A model generated the notes under the pieces. It searched no databases and had not been told where the DNA came from. It saw only the letters and a list, made by a program, of their open reading frames with translations. DNA of 9,492 bases from Candidatus Calidifonticultor daggyaiensis (GTDB lineage Bacteria; Actinomycetota; Humimicrobiia; Humimicrobiales; Humimicrobiaceae), in contig JACVJA010000030.1 in assembly GCA_015661035.1 (NCBI GenBank), positions 1-9,492 on the forward strand, read 5' to 3'. Within the stretch, counting starts at the first letter, position 1, and each line of letters starts with the position of its first letter. A program made the translations under genes and the position numbers. Shown one piece after another: positions 5,633-9,492 of the stretch.

Positions 5633-7207
5633 TTATCTTCCAATGCCTAAATAATTATATCCCATTGATAAAAGTTTTTCTTTATCTAAAAAGTTTCTTC
5701 CGTCAATAATGTTTTTTTCCCTCATAATACTGCCTAAACTTTGAAAATCAAGCTTTTTAAATTCTTCCCATTCAGTTGTAAGTATTACTAAATCTGAACC
5801 TTCAAATACTTCTTCTACACTTGCACAAAAAACAGCCTTTGGGTTTAAGCTTTCAGGAACTATTTTTACAATTGGATCATATGCTTTAATTTTTGCACCT
5901 AAGTTTATTAAATTATTCATTATAGTAATAGAGGGAGCATCCCTTGTATCATCAGTATTTGGCTTAAATGCAACTCCTAATACCCCTATATATTTTCCTT
6001 TGACTATTTTTAAAACCTCTTGAACTTTTTGAACAACTTTATGTCTTTGCCCAGTATTTACATTTATAACAGCATTTAAAAGCTGGGTTGATATACCATA
6101 TTCTGCAGCAATTTTTGTTAAAGCTGAGACATCTTTAGGGAAACAAGAACCTCCCCATCCTATACCTGCATTTAAAAATTTTGGCCCAATTCTAGAATCA
6201 AGACCAATTCCATATGCAACTTTTGTAATATCAGCTCCAGCTTTTTCACAAATGTTTGCAATTTCATTAATAAATGAAATTTTTGTGGCTAAAAAGGAGT
6301 TTGCTGCATATTTTATCATTTCTGCACTTACTAGGTCTGTTTCAACTACTGGAATAACTTTAAAATTTTTGTCAAAATTTTTATTATCTAGATTATTATC
6401 TAGATTATTATGCGGATTATTATGAAAATGATTATCAAAATTTATATTATCACTAGAGTTAATATTAGCTACTTTGTAAATTTTTTCGGGAAGATTAAAA
6501 GTCTGGTTAATAATTGGAGCGTAAAGCTTTTTCATAATATCTATTGCATCCTTGCTGGAAGAACCTAAGACAATTCTATCAGGAAAAAATGTATCAAGTA
6601 TTGCACTACCTTCTCTTAAAAATTCAGGGTTTGATACAACATCAAATTTTTTAGATAAATTATTTTTGTTTATTGAATTATTTAAATTACCTTTGTTTAA
6701 ATTAAATTTGTGATCATTTATATTACTACTTATTGAATTATTGTTATTATTTTTGTTATTATTTTTATCTAAGTTTGAATTAGTTTTTATACTGTCGTTT
6801 ATTATCATTGAAACCCAGTCGCCAGAACCTATCGGAACCGTGCTTTTATTAACAACAATCTTATAGTCATTTAAATTAATGCCTATTTGTTTTGCAACTT
6901 CTTCAACATATTGTAAATCTGCACTGCCGTCAGGCCTTGGGGGTGTTCCAACACAAATAAAAATAATATCTTGAGATTTAATAGCTACTGAAATATCAGT
7001 TGTAAAAGATAAATTTTTATTTTCTAAATTTCTTTTAACAAGCTCATCTAAGCCTGGTTCATAAATTGGTATAATACCATTTCTTAATTTTTCAATTTTT
7101 AAATTATCATTATCAACACAAATTACATCATGCCCAATTTCAGCAAGGCATACTCCTGTCACAAGACCAACATAGCCAGTACCAATAACACAAACTTTCA
7201 TTTGCAT
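5633..7207 (-). CDS. ugd: UDP-glucose 6-dehydrogenase with two Asn-rich insertions
   Basis: The enzyme oxidises UDP-glucose to UDP-glucuronate with two NAD. The 524 residues carry the NAD site VIGTGYVGLVTG (7-18), CVGTPP (85-90), KSTVPIGSGDWV (121-132), NPEFLREGSAI (193-203), FFPDRIVLG (207-215), AEMIKYAANSFLATKISFINE (295-315, Lys299), the catalytic Cys355 in GGSCFPKD (352-359), and GVAFKPNTDDTRDAPS (411-426). Typical bacterial family members have about 430-450 residues. The excess is two low-complexity blocks: residues 141-187 (20 Asn of 47), between the NAD domain and NPEFLREG, and residues 248-281 (14 Asn of 34), before the AEMIKY helix. All catalytic motifs remain and the frame is intact, so the enzyme is probably active. 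The ATG at 7207 is preferred to the one at 7201 because GGAG (7219-7222) is 11 nt away. The product feeds Uxs directly. Confidence 0.95.
   Translation of the reverse strand: MQMKVCVIGTGYVGLVTGVCLAEIGHDVICVDNDNLKIEKLRNGIIPIYEPGLDELVKRNLENKNLSFTTDISVAIKSQDIIFICVGTPPRPDGSADLQYVEEVAKQIGINLNDYKIVVNKSTVPIGSGDWVSMIINDSIKTNSNLDKNNNKNNNNNSISSNINDHKFNLNKGNLNNSINKNNLSKKFDVVSNPEFLREGSAILDTFFPDRIVLGSSSKDAIDIMKKLYAPIINQTFNLPEKIYKVANINSSDNINFDNHFHNNPHNNLDNNLDNKNFDKNFKVIPVVETDLVSAEMIKYAANSFLATKISFINEIANICEKAGADITKVAYGIGLDSRIGPKFLNAGIGWGGSCFPKDVSALTKIAAEYGISTQLLNAVINVNTGQRHKVVQKVQEVLKIVKGKYIGVLGVAFKPNTDDTRDAPSITIMNNLINLGAKIKAYDPIVKIVPESLNPKAVFCASVEEVFEGSDLVILTTEWEEFKKLDFQSLGSIMREKNIIDGRNFLDKEKLLSMGYNYLGIGR
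6356..6466 (-). repeat. Ugd insertion 2, with 12-bp tandem repeat
   Basis: This codes for an Asn/Asp/His-rich block. Inside it, ttattatctaga (plus strand) is perfectly repeated at 6381-6392 and 6393-6404, followed by a 7-bp partial third copy to 6411. In frame it yields the NNLD-NNLD-N peptide repeat. Confidence 0.85.
6647..6787 (-). repeat. Ugd insertion 1, with 12-bp tandem repeat
   Basis: This codes for 47 residues, 20 of them Asn. A perfect 12-bp tandem repeat, ttgttattattt on the plus strand, occupies 6741-6752 and 6753-6764. In frame it produces the KNNN-KNNN run. Confidence 0.85.
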
Positions 7208-7250
7208 TTTTAAGTAATCTCCATTTTGTAAATATTAAGCTTTTTTTTAA

Positions 7251-7280
7251 TAAATATTAATAAAAATTAATAAACATTAA
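7251..7280. repeat. Decamer repeat TAAANATTAA, three units, upstream of ugd
   Basis: Three exact-length units on the plus strand, taaatattaa, taaaaattaa and taaacattaa, differ only at position 5. They lie 44-73 bp upstream of the ugd start. The 10-bp period matches the array at the rmlB 3' end, though the sequence differs. Confidence 0.7.
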
Positions 7281-7305
7281 TAGATAAAATAGATAATATA
7301 GACAA
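7277..7305 (-). promoter_or_regulatory. Possible promoter upstream of ugd
   Basis: On the minus strand, TTGTCT (7300-7305) and TATTAA (7277-7282) are separated by exactly 17 bp. Each matches 4 of 6 consensus bases. The leader would be about 60 nt. The composition makes chance matches likely, so this is tentative. Confidence 0.25.
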
Positions 7306-7314
7306 ATATAAAAT

Positions 7315-7376
7315 ATTGTAAGTAATAAAATAGAATAATTTTTAATTTTTTACAAAAATTTTTACATACTTACAAT
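7315..7376. promoter_or_regulatory. 10-bp perfect inverted repeat between glycosyltransferase and ugd
   Basis: ATTGTAAGTA (7315-7324) and TACTTACAAT (7367-7376) are perfectly complementary with a 42-nt A/T loop. On the minus strand the stem is followed by ATATTTTATATTT, a poor T-tract. It could be a weak terminator after the glycosyltransferase gene or paired half-sites of a regulator ahead of ugd. No coding capacity was seen in the 287-bp gap. Confidence 0.35.
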
Positions 7377-7385
7377 TTTATAATA

Positions 7386-7406
7386 TTTGCCATTTGCCGT
7401 TTGCTA
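7386..7406. repeat. Heptamer tandem repeat, three units
   Basis: On the plus strand, tttgcca, tttgccg and tttgcta follow one another without spacers (7386, 7393, 7400). The units share TTTGC and are richer in G/C than the surrounding gap. They lie 89-109 bp past the glycosyltransferase stop. Confidence 0.75.
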
Positions 7407-7494
7407 ATATTTACTAAAGTCATAGTATTTTATCCTGCATCTTATTTTTTTTTGCTATATTTTGTAATATATCTCAAATTATGCTTCAGATTGA

Positions 7495-8226
7495 TTAATT
7501 ATAGTATTTTAAAAAATAAAATCTCCAAAATATTTTAAATGTATCAAAAAGCATTCTAAAAGCATCAACAAAGCCAATCCTTCCAAAAACCCTTGTTGTC
7601 TTTAAGTGGACTGGTGCTTCACTAATTTTATATCCTTTTTTTATTAAAAACAGCAAAAGCTCCAAATCAAAGGTATACCTTTTGTTTAAAGTTTTCTTTA
7701 TTGATTTTTTTAAAGGTTCCGCTCTAAAAAGCTTAATGCCTGTTTGAGTATCCTTTACAGGCAACCTAAATAAAAACTTAATTATACTAAAGTACGAAAA
7801 GCTAAAAACTCGTCTTGTTTTAGGATAATCAATTATAGAATTTTTATGAAGTTTTGAACCTATAACTGCATCTGAGTTATTTTTCTGCATAATTTCAAAT
7901 AATACTTGAACATGAGATGGATGAAGGTCTAAATCTGCATCTAAAAACATAATATACTTTCCTTTTGCAATATCTACACCTGTTTTTAAAGCGTAACCTT
8001 TGCCTTGATTAGGATTATATGTTTTTAGAATTATCTTATTTTTAAAAAAGTTTGACTGATTTAAAAATTCCTGTAAAACTTTTTTAGTTTCATCTGTGCT
8101 TCCATCATCTACAATAATAACTTCAAACTCTGCATTGAACTCTTCAAAAACTTTGACAGTTTCAATAACAGTTTGTACTATATTTTTTTCTTCATTGTAT
8201 GCTGGAATTATTACTGAAAAATCCAT
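7495..8226 (-). CDS. Family 2 glycosyltransferase, polyprenyl-phosphate sugar transferase-like
   Basis: The 243-residue GT-A glycosyltransferase shows IIPAYNEEKNI (6-16), VDDGSTDET (39-47, nucleotide binding), NQGKGYALKTG (73-83), the metal-binding DADLD (96-100, Asp96 and Asp98), VIGSKLH (121-127), QTGIKLFR (161-168) and FDLELLLF (186-193). This pattern, especially DADLDLHPS and the QTGIKLFR stretch, resembles eukaryotic ALG5 (dolichyl-phosphate glucosyltransferase) and its archaeal and bacterial relatives. No clear transmembrane helix is present; the C-terminus is aromatic and basic (KIFWRFYFLKYYN), perhaps membrane-associated. It would load a hexose from a UDP-sugar onto a polyprenyl phosphate; donor and acceptor are inferred. 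The ATG at 8226 has no recognisable Shine-Dalgarno, but the first beta-strand follows at once, so no later start is possible. Confidence 0.88.
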   Translation of the reverse strand: MDFSVIIPAYNEEKNIVQTVIETVKVFEEFNAEFEVIIVDDGSTDETKKVLQEFLNQSNFFKNKIILKTYNPNQGKGYALKTGVDIAKGKYIMFLDADLDLHPSHVQVLFEIMQKNNSDAVIGSKLHKNSIIDYPKTRRVFSFSYFSIIKFLFRLPVKDTQTGIKLFRAEPLKKSIKKTLNKRYTFDLELLLFLIKKGYKISEAPVHLKTTRVFGRIGFVDAFRMLFDTFKIFWRFYFLKYYN

Positions 8227-8399
8227 ATATTAAAATCTATTTGCTATTAAACTCATTAAATTTTAAGAAATTATGATTACTTATTAATTATGTTGTTTTG
8301 TTAATCATGTCTTAATAAAATATTTAGTTACAATATTTTATTGTAATAATATTAAAATATATAATAGTTATAATACTTATATTTTAATAAAATTAGCTA

Positions 8400-8462
8400 T
8401 ATCTTATTAAATAGGCTTTATCTTATTATAAAGCATTTATAATAGTCTAATTTTATAATAGT
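8400..8462. repeat. Short direct repeats and small hairpin between galE-like and glycosyltransferase genes
   Basis: The 249-bp gap (8227-8475) is A/T-rich and shows no gene. It holds tatcttatta twice (8400-8409 and 8419-8428), a 6-bp stem GCTTTA/TAAAGC with an 8-nt loop (8415-8434), and three copies of tataatagt (8360-8368, 8438-8446, 8454-8462). The stem lacks a T-run on either side, so it is a poor terminator. No promoter could be assigned with confidence. Confidence 0.4.
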
Positions 8463-8475
8463 TAAGCATTTTATA

Positions 8476-9471
8476 TCATTTTAAATTATTTTTAAACCAC
8501 TCAAAAGTTTTAGCTAACCCCTCTGAAATAGAAACGTAAGGCTCCCAGCCAAGAACCTTTTTTGCAAGACTATAATCAAGCACACTTCTGTACTGCTCCC
8601 CTGGTTTTGCAGGGCCATGAACTTCTTTAATATTTTTGTTTCCAGAAGTCTTTCTTAGCATATAAAATAAGTCATTTACAGTAGTCTCAATGCCTGTTCC
8701 TATATTTACACAACCTACAAAATCACTATTAATTGCTAAGATATTAGCTTCAACAGCATCACCAACATAAACATAATCCCTGGTCTGACCACCATCACCA
8801 TTTATAATTGGATCTTGTCTATGTAAAATCCTATTTGAAAATATTGCAACAACACCCGCTTCACCTAACGGGTCTTGTCTTGGACCATAAATATTTGCAT
8901 AACGTAGTGCAATATATTTTAATCCATATTCTTTATTATAATAGTTTAAATACTTTTCAGATGTAAGCTTTGCAACTCCATATGGTGATATAGGGTTTGT
9001 ATCATGTTTTTCATCAGCAGGAAAATACTTTTGCTCTCCATACACTGTGCCGCCGCTTGAAGCAAAAATTACCTTCTTAACATTTGATTTAGCGCTACAG
9101 TCAAAAACATTTAAACCCCCAATTACATTTACTTCTGCATCAAATAACGGATTTTCAACAGAAATTCTTACACTAAGCTGTGCTGCATTGTGAATAACAA
9201 TATCCGGCTTTTCCTGAGTAAATATATCAATTAAATTTTTATCCCTTATGTCAAACTTATAAAATTTGGCACTTTTGGGTATATTTTCAAGCTTTCCATT
9301 GGATAGGTCATCAACAATTACAACGCTATTTCCAAGCTCAATTAATCTATCTGCAATGTTTGAGCCAATAAAACCAGCCCCTCCAGTTATTAAAACTTTT
9401 TGCTTATCTTTTTGCATACTTTTTTGCGAGTTACTATCTAGTTCTTCTGGCTCTTTTTTATTTTCCCTCAT
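8476..9471 (-). CDS. galE: UDP-glucose 4-epimerase-like NAD-dependent epimerase
   Basis: This extended SDR (331 residues) probably interconverts UDP-glucose and UDP-galactose or a related UDP-hexose pair. Visible motifs are [11 protein letters not shown] (28-38), the acidic strand end VDDLSNG (53-59), HNAAQLSVRISVENP (94-108), SSGGTVYGE (138-146), YGVAK (Tyr164, Lys168), LRYANIYGPRQDP (189-201), GDGGQTRDYVYVGD (225-238) and the C-terminal LGWEP...EWFKNNL. The HNAAQxSVRxSVxNP signature is typical of the archaeal/bacterial GalE-like group, but the exact sugar cannot be read from sequence. About 24 charged residues precede the Rossmann strand. The ATG at 9471 is preferred to the one at 9417 because AAAGGGGG (9479-9486) lies 7 nt upstream. 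It is the first visible gene of the sugar cluster; anything further upstream is outside the window. Confidence 0.88.
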   Translation of the reverse strand: MRENKKEPEELDSNSQKSMQKDKQKVLITGGAGFIGSNIADRLIELGNSVVIVDDLSNGKLENIPKSAKFYKFDIRDKNLIDIFTQEKPDIVIHNAAQLSVRISVENPLFDAEVNVIGGLNVFDCSAKSNVKKVIFASSGGTVYGEQKYFPADEKHDTNPISPYGVAKLTSEKYLNYYNKEYGLKYIALRYANIYGPRQDPLGEAGVVAIFSNRILHRQDPIINGDGGQTRDYVYVGDAVEANILAINSDFVGCVNIGTGIETTVNDLFYMLRKTSGNKNIKEVHGPAKPGEQYRSVLDYSLAKKVLGWEPYVSISEGLAKTFEWFKNNLK

Positions 9472-9478
9472 AAATTTG

Positions 9479-9486
9479 CCCCCTTT
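9479..9486 (-). promoter_or_regulatory. Ribosome binding site of the galE-like gene
   Basis: On the minus strand, AAAGGGGG lies 7 nt before the ATG at 9471. It is a good purine-rich match to the anti-Shine-Dalgarno and fixes the longer start, which keeps the charged N-terminal extension. Confidence 0.65.
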
Positions 9487-9492
9487 AAATTT

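Noticed and set aside
6356..6787. Ugd as a pseudogene or an assembly chimera
   Set aside because: The frame is intact, all catalytic motifs are in order, and both extra blocks have the same composition as low-complexity parts of neighbouring genes. They look like in-frame insertions rather than damage.
8415..8434. Hairpin GCTTTA/TAAAGC as a terminator of the galE-like gene
   Set aside because: The stem is only 6 bp with an 8-nt loop and no T-run follows on the minus strand. Kept only as part of the repeat description.

Overview
All eight recognisable protein genes in this window lie on the minus strand, so transcription runs from high to low coordinates. The DNA is strongly AT-rich by eye (not counted). 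The gaps are almost pure A/T and codons favour TTA, ATA, AAA and AAT. Shine-Dalgarno sites, a TTG start, a lipobox and short gaps mark it as bacterial chromosomal DNA. A GerMN-domain lipoprotein fits Gram-positive-type bacteria, Actinobacteriota-like lineages or related candidate phyla, but the sequence alone does not fix the phylum. No tRNA, rRNA, transposase, CRISPR array or phage gene was seen.

Layout in the order of transcription: a GalE-like NAD-dependent epimerase (9471-8476); a GT-A fold family 2 glycosyltransferase resembling polyprenyl-phosphate sugar transferases (8226-7495); UDP-glucose 6-dehydrogenase (7207-5633); UDP-glucuronate decarboxylase, i.e. UDP-xylose synthase (5520-4576); an RmlC-like cupin epimerase (4533-4078); dTDP-glucose 4,6-dehydratase RmlB (about 4055-2859); a membrane-anchored Ig/PKD-like surface protein (2648-939); and the N-terminal part of a GerMN lipoprotein (663 to the window edge).

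The first six genes form an activated-sugar module. GalE would interconvert UDP-Glc and UDP-Gal. Ugd then Uxs would take UDP-Glc to UDP-GlcA and UDP-Xyl. RmlB with the cupin would make a dTDP-4-keto-6-deoxy sugar. The glycosyltransferase would pass a sugar to a lipid carrier. RmlA and RmlD are not in the window. The last two genes encode envelope proteins and may have their own promoters.

The most unusual feature is repeat-driven low complexity. Ugd carries two asparagine-rich insertions (about 47 and 34 residues) inside otherwise conserved sequence, and RmlB carries an Asn/Lys-rich N-terminal extension of about 74 residues. These segments contain perfect short tandem repeats whose periods are multiples of three. 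The gaps contain other short tandem repeats, with periods of 7, 9, 10 and 15 bp. This pattern suggests frequent replication slippage filtered by reading frame.
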